A stretch of 64,000 nucleotides of DNA from an uncultured Succiniclasticum sp. GTDB lineage: Bacteria; Bacillota; Negativicutes; Acidaminococcales; Acidaminococcaceae. Below the pieces are notes generated by a model. It worked only from the letters and a program-made list of their open reading frames with translations, was not told the origin of the DNA and searched no databases. Shown here piece by piece: positions 55,119-64,000 of the stretch (the first letter of the stretch is position 1; every line of letters begins with the position of its first letter). The stretch is taken from assembly GCA_900544275.1 (NCBI GenBank), contig UQUU01000006.1:1-64000 (forward strand). The letters run 5' to 3'. A program made the translations under genes and the position numbers.

Positions 55119-58100
55119 TTACTTCTCTGCCAAAAGCTTCTCCAGCTTGGCATCCATCACTTTCATACGCTCCCACAACATCTCATTGTTTTTACGCAGC
55201 TCATCATTATCTCTACGTAACTCTACGTTGTCACTGCGCAACGCGGTGTTATCCGCTTTCAGCTGTGCCACTTCCTTGACCAACTGCACTTTTGATGTAA
55301 TGGCATGGGTCGGGCCTGTTTGTTTATCCAGCTTAAAGGTGACGCCGGCATTAACCATGTTCTCACCGTTGCCAAAGGCTCCGCCGATGTTGAACATGGT
55401 CCGTTCGTCCGGGCGGTAGAAAGCACCCAAAGCCATGGAGTTCTGTCCTTTATAATGGCCCCAGCCCGCAGCCACGTCCAACTTGTCATCCGCATCAAAA
55501 TCTACGGGATGCAAGGCAGCCAAAGCAGCAGCACCGGCACCCACCTTATCTACACGGCGGTCCACGTTATTCAGGCGATTAGAAATATGATTGATTTCCT
55601 TGCTGGTTTCTTCTTTTACTTTCTGCACCTGTCCAAAAGTAGCCGCATCCGTCTTGGATGTACCATCAGCCACATTATGAATCTGCTGGTTGTGCATATC
55701 CACATTGTTCTTAGTGATTACAGGCCCGTTATTAATGGTCATCCCATCGTTGTTAATGGTGGTATCGCCGGCCTTTATCGTCTTAGTGGTCACGGTATCC
55801 TTGCCAATTACCGTTTCTCCTACGGTAATCTTTTCCTTTACGGTTAACGTTTCCACTCCCGTGATGTTTTTAGCCAGTTTCACCTTTAACTCGCCGCTTT
55901 CGGATACTACCCCGATATTGTTATCCGTCAGCTCTGTAGCTCCGCCTTTAATAGCCAGCGTTTCGCCCAGTTTTTTATTGATGGCACTGCCTGAATCCCC
56001 GGCAAAATTAAGCCCCTTATTCACATCACCGGAAATAGTATCCACTAACCCGCTTACATCAACACGATAATTCTTCGTTGCATCATTTTGCGTAAATTCG
56101 ATTGTCTTAGTTGATGCATCATAGCTACCCCCAGTGGTATAGGTGTCCTTAGCTGAAATCGTATAGGTAGTCGTATGGGTATTCGTATCTTTCTTCACTG
56201 CTACAGTAACATTGTCACCACCGGACACTACCGTGTTTTCGATTCCTAAGGCAGCTGTATCCACAGACAAGTTATAGCCCACTTTTTTGCCGTTTTCTAC
56301 TTTATCCGTAATCTTGACAGTCCCATCTGCCGATGTCAACTGCGGCCCACTGACAGTATACTCCTTACCGCCTTTATTATTAGGTTTTTCTGTAACAGTC
56401 ACATAGTCGCCGGCTACCACGGTGGTATGTTTTCCAGCCTCTCCGGCTGCGGTCGTAACAGTTTCCTGCAGCTTTTTCAGCTGTGCCACGTTGACAGCAT
56501 CGGTGTCCTGTGTACCTGCCGCCACATTAGTAATCTGGCGGGTAATCGCCGAAGAGCCTGCCGCTCCGGTCGGAGTTGCCGCTTTACCTACAGAAACAGC
56601 GGCGGCCGTCGCTTTCCATGTTGCTGACGTATCCGCAGAAACCGTATCGGTCGAAGGATCGTAGCCGGCAACCCCCTTATCAACAGAGGCAATAGAATCC
56701 GCACCAAGCGCTACGCCGCCATCTTTTTCTACATCCGTATTGTAGCCGAGCATCACCGCATTGCTTATGTTCGCCGTATGCGATTTAATCGGTACATTTT
56801 CCATCACCTTATATTTCTGTTCGAGAATAACATTGCCCGAAGCATCTTTCATCGTATACGTTTTCTCTACAGCCTTCTTTTCCGTGGCCATGGATCCAAG
56901 GATTACATTGTTTTTACCACCGTCCATATGGTGATAATCCCCAATCACTACATCAGCTGTACTGCCGGACATATTATTCCCGGTCCCCATCATAGATACA
57001 CGTTCCACATTCCTGCCTGTATTCGCATATCCGTTAATCGTATTATTGATACCGGGTGTATTTGCTGTACCTGTAAGGATATTTCCGGAACCGATGATCT
57101 GGGAATGGACGGCATAATCTGAAGTATTTCCGTTCCCCATGGTGACCACAGAACCGCCGCCGGTCGACATGGCCAGTCCCATCGCTTTCCTGATCTCATC
57201 ATGACTAAACATTCCGTCTCCGCCGGCATATCCCTGTCCCCCAAATAATATGGCTTCACCCCAATGTTCGTTCATACTGTTTCCATTTTCATCGGTCGGC
57301 GCCGTCCCGAAAGAATGTGTAACGCTATTGCCCGCGCCGAAAACGAGTGCCCCATTGGCGCCTTCTGTTTTGTTCAGGGTACCGACGACGGTGTTTGCCA
57401 TCCCATCATACTGATCCTCCGTATTTGACGACGCTACAGTATTAAGACCGCCATAGACAGAAGCCAGATAGCCGTCAAAGCCGGAATCGCCTGCCTCCAC
57501 AATGGATTTGATCCCTGTCACGGTCTCCTGCCAGCCATAAGCTTTTGCCCCATGGCCAAGAGCCACATTCATTCCGCCGCCGTCTCTGGTCCCGCTCTGG
57601 GCATGATACCCGACAACGACACTGGCATGTTTCTGCCCGATATCGGAATCAGCCTTTTCTTCCGGTGTCATGGAACCGATAACAACAGATTCTTTACTCG
57701 CCCCAACTTTCTGGTTATCCCCGATCACGATACCCGCGCCGGGATTGACCATTTCATTATTATTCCCGATGACGGTCAGGCTCTCATACCCTTTCATATA
57801 GGTATCGTTGCCTTCAATTTTATTTCCCTTGCCAATCACAAGGTCGGACACATTCTTCGTCCTTTCTTCCTGTTTCCCGGAAACCGTACCGGCATTTCTA
57901 TCGGTAATCTTATTGCTGTCCCCGATAACGGTCTGGCCTTTGCTGTTTTCAACGGTATTCTCGGAGCCAATCACGGACACGTGTTCGGCCTTGGTTACGG
58001 TATTTTTGTAGCCATCAATCATGTTAAACTTACTAATAGCCCCAGATGTACCTTTCAACGTATTGTTCACACCAATAATTTGAGAAAGCTGGGTCCAATC

Positions 58101-59069
58101 CGCTGTATTTCCTCCGCCGATGGCAAGGGTGGCACCGCCGCTATTAGAATTTTTTACTGCTGTCATCAATGACTTCTGCAGCGCCTGTGCAGAATCTCCC
58201 CCAGTAGATGGAGCAGAAATAGAAGAAATGGAATTAGTAATTTCATTTCCTGCGCCGAAGATGAGGGACCCGTTAGAATTAGCCGTTCTGTTCGCTGTAC
58301 CGACGATGCTGTTCGCCACGCCAGAATACGCGGATGACGAAGTTGCCGATTCAATGCTGTTGAGAGAACCGTAGATATTAGCCCCCATGTTCTGTGTAAC
58401 ATAAGAAGACCAATTACTGCCATTATATTTCCCGGAAATAATAGAATAGGTCCCGGTCACCGAAGAAAACGCTCCCTGATTATAGCTGTTCGCACCAAGG
58501 GTAGTAGCATTTATATTTACATTTCTCGACTTGACTTTCTGTACATCGGAGCCATCAATATCTACATCTCCAAGTCTTCCTATATATTTATGATCGCCAA
58601 TCATGACGCTGCCGGATCGAGCATAAGTATTCTGCCCGATTGCCACACTGCTTGCCCATTTCTTTTCGTCTGACTGTCCGAATTTGAAGAACTTTTCCTG
58701 ATTACCGTACATATTTTCAACAAAAGCATTCTTCCCAATAGCGATACTACCTTCCTGCATGACATAATCGTCAATCTGCGCGTGGTCACCGATAGCAATA
58801 GCACCATTAGTAGCTGCATTGTTTCTTAAACTAATATCATTCCCAATTTTGATATTCTGGTTGCCCACTTCCACAAATTTGTTCACACCATCAATGGCAG
58901 CAAACGCAGAGTAGGGAGCCAATAAAAATAATCCCACTACCCCTGCCATCACAAGAGTAGACAGACGATGTTTGCTGCTGGCACTCTTAGTATGATTCTT
59001 CGCCAGTTCAGATGCTACTACATAGCAGTTTTTTGCCTTGCTCCAAATAACTTTGTAGACTTTGTTCAT
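55119..59069 (-). CDS. YadA-type trimeric autotransporter adhesin 1, with C-terminal coiled coil
   Basis: An outer-membrane surface adhesin of 1316 residues. The extended signal peptide (1-58, starting MNKVYKVIWSKAKNCYVVA) is typical of large autotransporters. A long head of left-handed-helix repeats follows, with many AIG-x-x-A and IGxGN turns, then necks such as DTDAVNVAQLKKLQ, a coiled-coil stalk and the YadA membrane anchor (nucleotides about 55329-55580). Unusually, the protein does not end at the last barrel strand (NMVNAGVTFKL). It carries about 69 more residues with heptads of the type LRRDNDE, which should lie in the periplasm as a trimeric coiled coil. AAGGAG and a good promoter precede the ATG. 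Confidence 0.93.
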   Translation of the reverse strand: MNKVYKVIWSKAKNCYVVASELAKNHTKSASSKHRLSTLVMAGVVGLFLLAPYSAFAAIDGVNKFVEVGNQNIKIGNDISLRNNAATNGAIAIGDHAQIDDYVMQEGSIAIGKNAFVENMYGNQEKFFKFGQSDEKKWASSVAIGQNTYARSGSVMIGDHKYIGRLGDVDIDGSDVQKVKSRNVNINATTLGANSYNQGAFSSVTGTYSIISGKYNGSNWSSYVTQNMGANIYGSLNSIESATSSSAYSGVANSIVGTANRTANSNGSLIFGAGNEITNSISSISAPSTGGDSAQALQKSLMTAVKNSNSGGATLAIGGGNTADWTQLSQIIGVNNTLKGTSGAISKFNMIDGYKNTVTKAEHVSVIGSENTVENSKGQTVIGDSNKITDRNAGTVSGKQEERTKNVSDLVIGKGNKIEGNDTYMKGYESLTVIGNNNEMVNPGAGIVIGDNQKVGASKESVVIGSMTPEEKADSDIGQKHASVVVGYHAQSGTRDGGGMNVALGHGAKAYGWQETVTGIKSIVEAGDSGFDGYLASVYGGLNTVASSNTEDQYDGMANTVVGTLNKTEGANGALVFGAGNSVTHSFGTAPTDENGNSMNEHWGEAILFGGQGYAGGDGMFSHDEIRKAMGLAMSTGGGSVVTMGNGNTSDYAVHSQIIGSGNILTGTANTPGINNTINGYANTGRNVERVSMMGTGNNMSGSTADVVIGDYHHMDGGKNNVILGSMATEKKAVEKTYTMKDASGNVILEQKYKVMENVPIKSHTANISNAVMLGYNTDVEKDGGVALGADSIASVDKGVAGYDPSTDTVSADTSATWKATAAAVSVGKAATPTGAAGSSAITRQITNVAAGTQDTDAVNVAQLKKLQETVTTAAGEAGKHTTVVAGDYVTVTEKPNNKGGKEYTVSGPQLTSADGTVKITDKVENGKKVGYNLSVDTAALGIENTVVSGGDNVTVAVKKDTNTHTTTYTISAKDTYTTGGSYDASTKTIEFTQNDATKNYRVDVSGLVDTISGDVNKGLNFAGDSGSAINKKLGETLAIKGGATELTDNNIGVVSESGELKVKLAKNITGVETLTVKEKITVGETVIGKDTVTTKTIKAGDTTINNDGMTINNGPVITKNNVDMHNQQIHNVADGTSKTDAATFGQVQKVKEETSKEINHISNRLNNVDRRVDKVGAGAAALAALHPVDFDADDKLDVAAGWGHYKGQNSMALGAFYRPDERTMFNIGGAFGNGENMVNAGVTFKLDKQTGPTHAITSKVQLVKEVAQLKADNTALRSDNVELRRDNDELRKNNEMLWERMKVMDAKLEKLLAEK

Positions 59070-59132
59070 AGCGTATTTCTCTCCTTTTCTAAACTGATTT
59101 ATATCTCTATACGAATTGCTTTATTATAGACA

Positions 59133-59161
59133 ATTATATTCCCGTTTCACAAGTGCGTCAA
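59133..59161 (-). promoter_or_regulatory. Promoter of trimeric autotransporter 1
   Basis: On the minus strand TTGACG (59161-59156), a 17-base spacer and perfect TATAAT (59138-59133), about 65 bases before the ATG. A second TATAAT-like box lies slightly downstream. Confidence 0.8.
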
Positions 59162-59216
59162 CTTTTTCAAGTCAAGTCCAAATTTGTGTGTAAATTCCCT
59201 TCCGGTATAGAATTTA

Positions 59217-59740
59217 TTATGCAACCAGCAGTTGGCGCTGTTGTTGCGCTACGTGAATCAGTGAAAGCCTGGTCCCCGAATTCATTAGTTTCTGGTAATT
59301 TCCCGGGCTAAATATCTTCCTCTTTGCCTGACAGGCGTTGTGGTGCTCCACCAATACAGAGCCCATAAGACGAATCACCGAGTCGCCGTTGGGGAAAATA
59401 GCAATCACTTTAGAACGACGTTTCAATTCCTTTCCTTCTCCATGGTAGCACTGTGGAGCATCTCTTGTAACTCGACCTGCAAACCCGATTGGTCTCCCGT
59501 ACTTTAAAGTAGGTTGCATCCCCCGTCACAAAAGGGCAGTACTCGGTAAGAGCCCGATTTCGAAACGTTTCTACTTCCTTGTCCAGCTCTTTCCAAAGGC
59601 TGGATACCGCCGATTTAGATATACTGGTACCGCATACTGTTTAAAGCGTTTTGCCATAGGCTTTTGAAAGCTTCATTACGATCTTGTGCCAGTAACTGTA
59701 GAATTTCTTCCTGATTTAGTGTAATATTGAGTTGAGCCAT
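59217..59740 (-). pseudogene. IS256-family transposase remnant
   Basis: Three fragments of one mutator-type transposase lie in order but in different frames. The N-terminus is at 59740-59615 (MAQLNITLNQEEILQLLAQD) with a good GGAGG. A middle piece follows (KSAVSSLWKELDKEVETFRN, then DATYFKVRETNRV). The C-terminal piece is at 59519-59217 (KRRSKVIAIFPNGDSVIRL). Total length is about 520 bases, less than half of a full gene of about 1,200, so internal deletions and frameshifts have destroyed it. No terminal inverted repeats are clear. It lies between the two autotransporter genes. Confidence 0.8.
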
Positions 59741-59854
59741 TTTGCTTACCTCCAGTATTATGTTGGTGTGGTAATCTACAGTATACCAGAAGGTTGAGCA
59801 GATGACTCGTTTTGATTTTTTGAATTTACACCATTATACGGACTTTATCGCCGT

Positions 59855-59890
59855 AACAGTAAACTTATACGAAACACAGACACAAAAAAC
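59855..59890. repeat. 36-base intergenic repeat, copy 2
   Basis: Matches 53234-53269 at 32 of 36 positions by eye. It abuts the terminator of autotransporter 2, and a minus-strand TATAAT (59838-59833) lies on its other side. Confidence 0.8.
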
Positions 59891-59932
59891 AGAGTGTGTA
59901 CCCGTTAAAAGGCACACGCTCTGTTTTTTAGG
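59884..59932 (-). terminator. Terminator of trimeric autotransporter 2
   Basis: AAAAAACAGAG and CTCTGTTTTTT form the base of a hairpin that extends through GTGT/ACAC and CC/GG pairs; T residues follow on the minus strand, about 115 bases after the stop codon. Confidence 0.85.
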
Positions 59933-60046
59933 TTTTTGTTCATTCGCTATTGTCTGGGAACCATTGTACAAAACTGCGAACCGGGATGTGACTGCGCAAC
60001 ACCGCTTCTCATCTTATACAACAAAACTCAAATCTGCACAACCATG

Positions 60047-63000
60047 TCATTTCGCCGCTACCTGAATTTTAGAGCCATATGTATCTCGTTCCTGCGTATT
60101 TTCATTATTCACGCGTACACGTTCAATCTTGTTCCTGTCATTATCCTTACCGTATACACGATCTACACGGATTCGCCCCATTTCCGGCGCAAATTCTTTC
60201 AACGCACGAGCATCTACATTAGCTCCGTTTTCCATGGCGCGGTACAAAAGAGCAGCAAATTCATACCGGGTCATCATTCGGTTGCCGGCAAAGCTGCCAT
60301 CCGGATACCCTTTAATGATGCCGTTGCCGGCCAGTTTCGCAATGTATTCATACGCCCAGTGATTTTCCGGTACATCCGGGAACAGCTTCGTCATTTCCGG
60401 ATCCAGCATCCAGTTCCCGTTCGCACGGGCCGCCTTCAGTTCCGTAATTTCCTTACGCAGATCCATGATTTCGCGAGCCATGGCTGTGCGGCTGGTAGTA
60501 ATATGGCTCTTGCGATCCAGCGCAAAAGTCACGCCGGCATTCACCATATTTTCTCCGCCACCTACGGAAGCCCCAATATTGAACATCGTATTTTCGTCAG
60601 GACGGTAGAACGCGCCGATTGCCCCTGCATGAGAGCCTTTATAGCTGCCATAGCCGGCGGATACGTTCCACTTATCATCGGGGTCGAAATCCAGCGGATG
60701 CATGGCTGCCAAAGCCGCCGCACCGGCGCCCACTTTGTTGACACGACCGTCCAGTTTGCTGATCTGGTTGCCCAACTCGTTCAGGCCCTTGCCCGCATCT
60801 TCTGCCAGTTTGCCCAGTTGACCAACGGTAGCCGCATCATGCGCATCAACACCGTCTGCCACGTTGGTGATCTTCTTATTACCTGCGTCAATGCCATTTT
60901 TCGTAATGGTTACACCTGGCTTACCATCGGCGCCCCGGACAGAGATGCCGTCCTTATTTACCTGGGTACCGCCGGCATTAAGGCTGTCCACATTCAGATT
61001 CTTATTCAGCGCAACCGTATATTTATTTTCATTCTGACCTTCGGTCTTGTTCACGACAATATTTTCATCGCCGCTTTCAACCGTAGTGATCTTCGCGTTT
61101 GCACTCATCTGATCCATGGCCAACTGCAGCTGTTCTTCGGTAGCTGCCCGCTTACTGGTAGCAAAACCTGCCACGTTCAGGGACGTATTCGTCAAGCCGG
61201 TAACTTCGCCTTTGCCATCTTTACCATTCACCGCAACGCCGCCCACCTGAATCTTTTTATCAAGGCTGACTGTGTAGGTAGTGGAACCGTCGGCTTCTTT
61301 CTTATCTGCAACTTTCACACCGGTAACGGCATCTCCAGTAACCTGTACCTTGTTCGCTTTAATTTGACCTTCCAGCGTATCAACTTTATCAAGTTTATCT
61401 TTCGCCGCCTTATTCAGGCCAATCTTGACATCATTGCCGTCTGCAGTCACTTCCGTATAGCTACCCGCTACGAAATTTACTACGTTGTCTTTACCAATGA
61501 CGCGCTCATTTTTGCCATTCACCTGCAGCTTCCAGGCGCTGGCCTGCGACAAGTTACTGGTAATATTTGTAATAGCCGTATTCCCGGTCAGGTCAATCTT
61601 AGAGCCGTCAATACCATACTTCACGGTATTCCCTTCGCGTTTTACCGTCAGGCCTTTGTCCGCTTCGGCCACGTCAAACCTGATTGCCGGCGTTTCGTTG
61701 CCGTCCAGCGCGATCTTCGCGCCTGTGCTCTCCGTTCCCGCTCTCAGCTCAAAACCGCGGCTCAGATTGTTGGTGATGTTCGTCACGGTCGTGTTACTGC
61801 TCAGGTCGATATTCTTACCCAGATTGGCGTTAGCCTTTACAGTCACGGTAGCGCCATCAGACGCATGGGCCACATCCACATCAATTTTGCCGGCTTCGCC
61901 TTGGAACTTGATGTTCTGTTTGGTATCGCCGCCCAACGCGATGTTCTGTTTCTCGCCTGCAGCGTTGCTGACGGTGAAGCCGTCTTGCAGCGCCTTAATA
62001 TCAGTGGTAACGTCGGCATTGACAGCTTTCAGCTGACGCAGATTCACGGCATCAGTGTCTTCCGTGCCGTCGGCCACGTTGATGATCTGGCGCAGGAAGG
62101 GGATTTTGCGGCCCCCCAATCCCTCATAGACGCCACCCACAGAAACAACTCCGTTGACGACACTGTTAGATCCCATGGCGTGGTACACTTGCGCGCCCCC
62201 AATATCGTCTTTGAAGTACAGTTTTTGACCGCTGAAAGGAGCGACAACTTTCTTGCCATCGGCATATTTCGTCTGTTCATCTATTGGTTGTTCTGGGTGT
62301 TCTGGGTCAACTATTGGGTGTTTGGGGTCAACCTGGCGCCATGGCCTTGTCCACGAGCCGAGACCGACGCTGCCAGGGCGATCCACCTGGGACTTATGGC
62401 CCAGTGCCACACCGCCGAAGTCCATGAAAGACGTGCTTTCGGGCAGGTTCAGTTTGCCGTTGCCGACCGATGCCCCGGGACCGAGAGCAACGGAGTAACG
62501 ACCTTTCACAACAACATCGGAACCAATACCGACGGAGGAAATAGGATGAACCGTTTCTTCCCCATCGTTTTTAAACAGCGCTTTGGTTGAGGCGTTGGAT
62601 CCGATAATAATATTTTGGGTATTTGCGGCGTGAGCCTTATAGCCCATGGCGATGGTGCCGTTGCCTGCGGCATAGGCCTGCCGTCCCACGGCAAGACCGG
62701 CATCATCCCGATTGTCGTTTCTGCTGTATCGATTGTAGTTTCCGATGGCTTTCGCACCGTCACCGATGGCAATTCCGTAAGACTTTTTCTCCTTTGTTGT
62801 GTGATTCAGCAGCGCCCCGTAGTACCCCGCTGTGGCTTTGCGCCCGATGGCAACGCTGCCTTCGGTGCCGGCCTGCGAACTGTCGCCTACGGCCACTGCC
62901 CCGTCGCCTGCGATGTTGTGTGCTGTAGTTAAGCTCGCTCCTCCCCCCAAAGATTCCGTAGCAAAACGAGTGCCTGTCACAGCGTTCTTGCCGATGGCCA

Positions 63001-64000
63001 CACTGCCGTTGCCCGCCGCCGAAGCGTCGCTACCCAGCGCCACGGCATGGTCGCTGCTGATCTTCTCTGGCGTTTTCCACGGCTCAACTTCGAGCTCCAA
63101 TGTCCGGGCTTTCTGTCCTACGGCGATAGAACCAGTGCTTTTTGCTCCGTCGTTATTCCAGTTAGTACCCACGGGATTGGCGCTGTCGTCGGCCTTGACG
63201 GAGAAGTAGTGTACAGCCCCCTCAGTCACCTGTTTATTCAGCGCCTTGAGCTGTGCCACGTTGACGGCGTCGGTGTCTTTCGCACCTGCGGCGAGGTTGG
63301 TGATCTGGCGGGTGTTATCGGCATTGCCTACGGATACAGCAGCCTTGCCAGATGTCCATACTGGATTCTTTTTCTCTGTGGATGATTTTCCGGTGGACGG
63401 ATCATAACCAGACACGCCCGCTTCGGTATTAGCCACGGAGTCGGCGCCCAGAGCTACCCCGCCGGCTTTCTGCACGTCTGCGTTGTGCCCGATCAGCACG
63501 GCGTCGGCGGCTTTCAGTTCCGTTCCGTTTTCTGTGTCAGCCGCTCCGAGTACGATGCTTCCGTTCGCTCCCGTCAGTTTCCTGTTGTCACCGAGCAAAA
63601 TGGCATTTTTCGTATTGCTCAGCTTATTGTTGGAGCCGATGACGGACACGTGTTGAACGTTTTCCGCCGTGTTCGCAAAGCCGTCAAGCATGTTATATTC
63701 GCTTGGCGTATTACTCGTCCCTGTCAATTTGTTGCCCACACCCACTACTTTGGAAAGCAAGGCGTAGTCCGCCGTATTGGCTCCGCCGATGGCCAGTACG
63801 GATCCGCCGCTTTCTTTCACCATACCGCCAAGTACATCAATCATGTCGGTATTATCACCGTTATCGATTGCTTTTTGTAACGCCTCGCTCGCCGCATTTA
63901 CATCAAAGGGCGTAGTACCGGCCGATACCTCTCTGTAAGAATTGGTGACTTTATTGCCGGCGCCGAAGATCAGTGCGCCGTTGGCGTTCTCTGTCCTGTT
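60047..64000 (-). CDS. YadA-type trimeric autotransporter adhesin 2 with C-terminal SLH domain (partial, runs off the right edge)
   Basis: The frame stays open to base 64000, so the signal peptide and first part of the head lie outside; 1317 residues are visible. Head repeats (for example NANGALIFGAGNKV) parallel autotransporter 1. Necks (DTDAVNVAQLKAL, DTDAVNLRQLKAV), stalk segments and a Pro/Glu insert (near 62290-62330) follow. The YadA anchor lies at about 60518-60760. After the last barrel strand (NMVNAGVTFAL) come a coiled coil (60425-60515), one SLH motif (60233-60382, with FPDVPENHWAYEYI, GIIKGYPDGSF and MTRYEFAALLYRA) and a charged tail. This end should be periplasmic; in Negativicutes SLH domains bind peptidoglycan, so the adhesin may also tether the outer membrane. 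Confidence 0.93.
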   Translation of the reverse strand, partial: NRTENANGALIFGAGNKVTNSYREVSAGTTPFDVNAASEALQKAIDNGDNTDMIDVLGGMVKESGGSVLAIGGANTADYALLSKVVGVGNKLTGTSNTPSEYNMLDGFANTAENVQHVSVIGSNNKLSNTKNAILLGDNRKLTGANGSIVLGAADTENGTELKAADAVLIGHNADVQKAGGVALGADSVANTEAGVSGYDPSTGKSSTEKKNPVWTSGKAAVSVGNADNTRQITNLAAGAKDTDAVNVAQLKALNKQVTEGAVHYFSVKADDSANPVGTNWNNDGAKSTGSIAVGQKARTLELEVEPWKTPEKISSDHAVALGSDASAAGNGSVAIGKNAVTGTRFATESLGGGASLTTAHNIAGDGAVAVGDSSQAGTEGSVAIGRKATAGYYGALLNHTTKEKKSYGIAIGDGAKAIGNYNRYSRNDNRDDAGLAVGRQAYAAGNGTIAMGYKAHAANTQNIIIGSNASTKALFKNDGEETVHPISSVGIGSDVVVKGRYSVALGPGASVGNGKLNLPESTSFMDFGGVALGHKSQVDRPGSVGLGSWTRPWRQVDPKHPIVDPEHPEQPIDEQTKYADGKKVVAPFSGQKLYFKDDIGGAQVYHAMGSNSVVNGVVSVGGVYEGLGGRKIPFLRQIINVADGTEDTDAVNLRQLKAVNADVTTDIKALQDGFTVSNAAGEKQNIALGGDTKQNIKFQGEAGKIDVDVAHASDGATVTVKANANLGKNIDLSSNTTVTNITNNLSRGFELRAGTESTGAKIALDGNETPAIRFDVAEADKGLTVKREGNTVKYGIDGSKIDLTGNTAITNITSNLSQASAWKLQVNGKNERVIGKDNVVNFVAGSYTEVTADGNDVKIGLNKAAKDKLDKVDTLEGQIKANKVQVTGDAVTGVKVADKKEADGSTTYTVSLDKKIQVGGVAVNGKDGKGEVTGLTNTSLNVAGFATSKRAATEEQLQLAMDQMSANAKITTVESGDENIVVNKTEGQNENKYTVALNKNLNVDSLNAGGTQVNKDGISVRGADGKPGVTITKNGIDAGNKKITNVADGVDAHDAATVGQLGKLAEDAGKGLNELGNQISKLDGRVNKVGAGAAALAAMHPLDFDPDDKWNVSAGYGSYKGSHAGAIGAFYRPDENTMFNIGASVGGGENMVNAGVTFALDRKSHITTSRTAMAREIMDLRKEITELKAARANGNWMLDPEMTKLFPDVPENHWAYEYIAKLAGNGIIKGYPDGSFAGNRMMTRYEFAALLYRAMENGANVDARALKEFAPEMGRIRVDRVYGKDNDRNKIERVRVNNENTQERDTYGSKIQVAAK

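Noticed and set aside
59936..62590. 884-codon open frame on the plus strand
   Set aside because: It lies wholly opposite autotransporter 2 over most of its length. Repetitive coding sequence with biased codons often leaves a long antisense frame. It has no ribosome site and no recognisable domain.

Overview
The window comes from a diderm Firmicute of the class Negativicutes, most likely the Acidaminococcaceae/Veillonellaceae side. This is inferred from gene order and protein families, not from a marker-gene comparison. The housekeeping clusters have Firmicutes order: recJ-rel-MBL-hisS-aspS-6S RNA; ylmD-ylmE-sepF-ylmH-divIVA-ileS with a T-box; rsmE-prmA-mtaB; rpsU-yqeY-floA. Yet the cell must have an outer membrane, because two YadA-type trimeric autotransporters are present, one with an S-layer-homology (SLH) domain. 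A beta subunit of a sodium-pumping decarboxylase suggests amino-acid or succinate fermentation. Most genes have moderate GC content.

Layout. A class A penicillin-binding protein (368-2440, +) opens the window. From 2684 to about 30900 nearly everything is on the minus strand. Read in the direction of transcription this is: a hotdog thioesterase and a class IV aminotransferase homologue, tRNA-Leu(CAA), nfo, recJ, rel, an MBL hydrolase, an AI-2E family permease, hisS, aspS, 6S RNA, alaS, gltX, a secreted chagasin-like inhibitor, a U32 peptidase-family protein, mutS2, lysC, a class I aminotransferase and a TGS-domain nucleoside kinase. A PAP2 phosphatase (31157-31876, +) faces the other way. From 32346 to 47251 lies a long minus-strand block for translation, division and envelope functions: rpsU, yqeY, floA, a disordered small protein, a two-domain PPK2, a radical SAM protein, pgeF, yggS, sepF, proC, ylmH, divIVA, a histidine phosphatase and ileS. 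Then come hinT, a low-GC AlbA_2/Schlafen-type gene that looks acquired, mtaB, prmA, rsmE, the decarboxylase beta subunit, trimeric autotransporter 1, an IS256-type transposase wreck, and trimeric autotransporter 2, which runs off the right edge.

How the parts work together. The block is mainly translation (five aminoacyl-tRNA synthetases, tRNA-Leu, tRNA and rRNA modification, S21), stringent response, DNA repair and division-site proteins (SepF, DivIVA, YlmH). Readable regulation includes a tRNA-Ile T-box before ileS, a 6S RNA after aspS, several good sigma-A-type promoters, and a promoter plus leader plus intrinsic terminator just before the decarboxylase beta gene that looks like an undescribed attenuator or riboswitch.

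Most interesting points: (1) both autotransporters continue past the outer-membrane barrel with a coiled coil, and one ends in a single SLH motif that in a trimer would rebuild a three-SLH cluster for gripping peptidoglycan; (2) the class IV aminotransferase homologue has Asn where the PLP lysine should be; (3) the decarboxylase beta gene has a structured leader and a folded 3' region; (4) MtaB carries two insertions; (5) DivIVA has a long array of 11-residue repeats.
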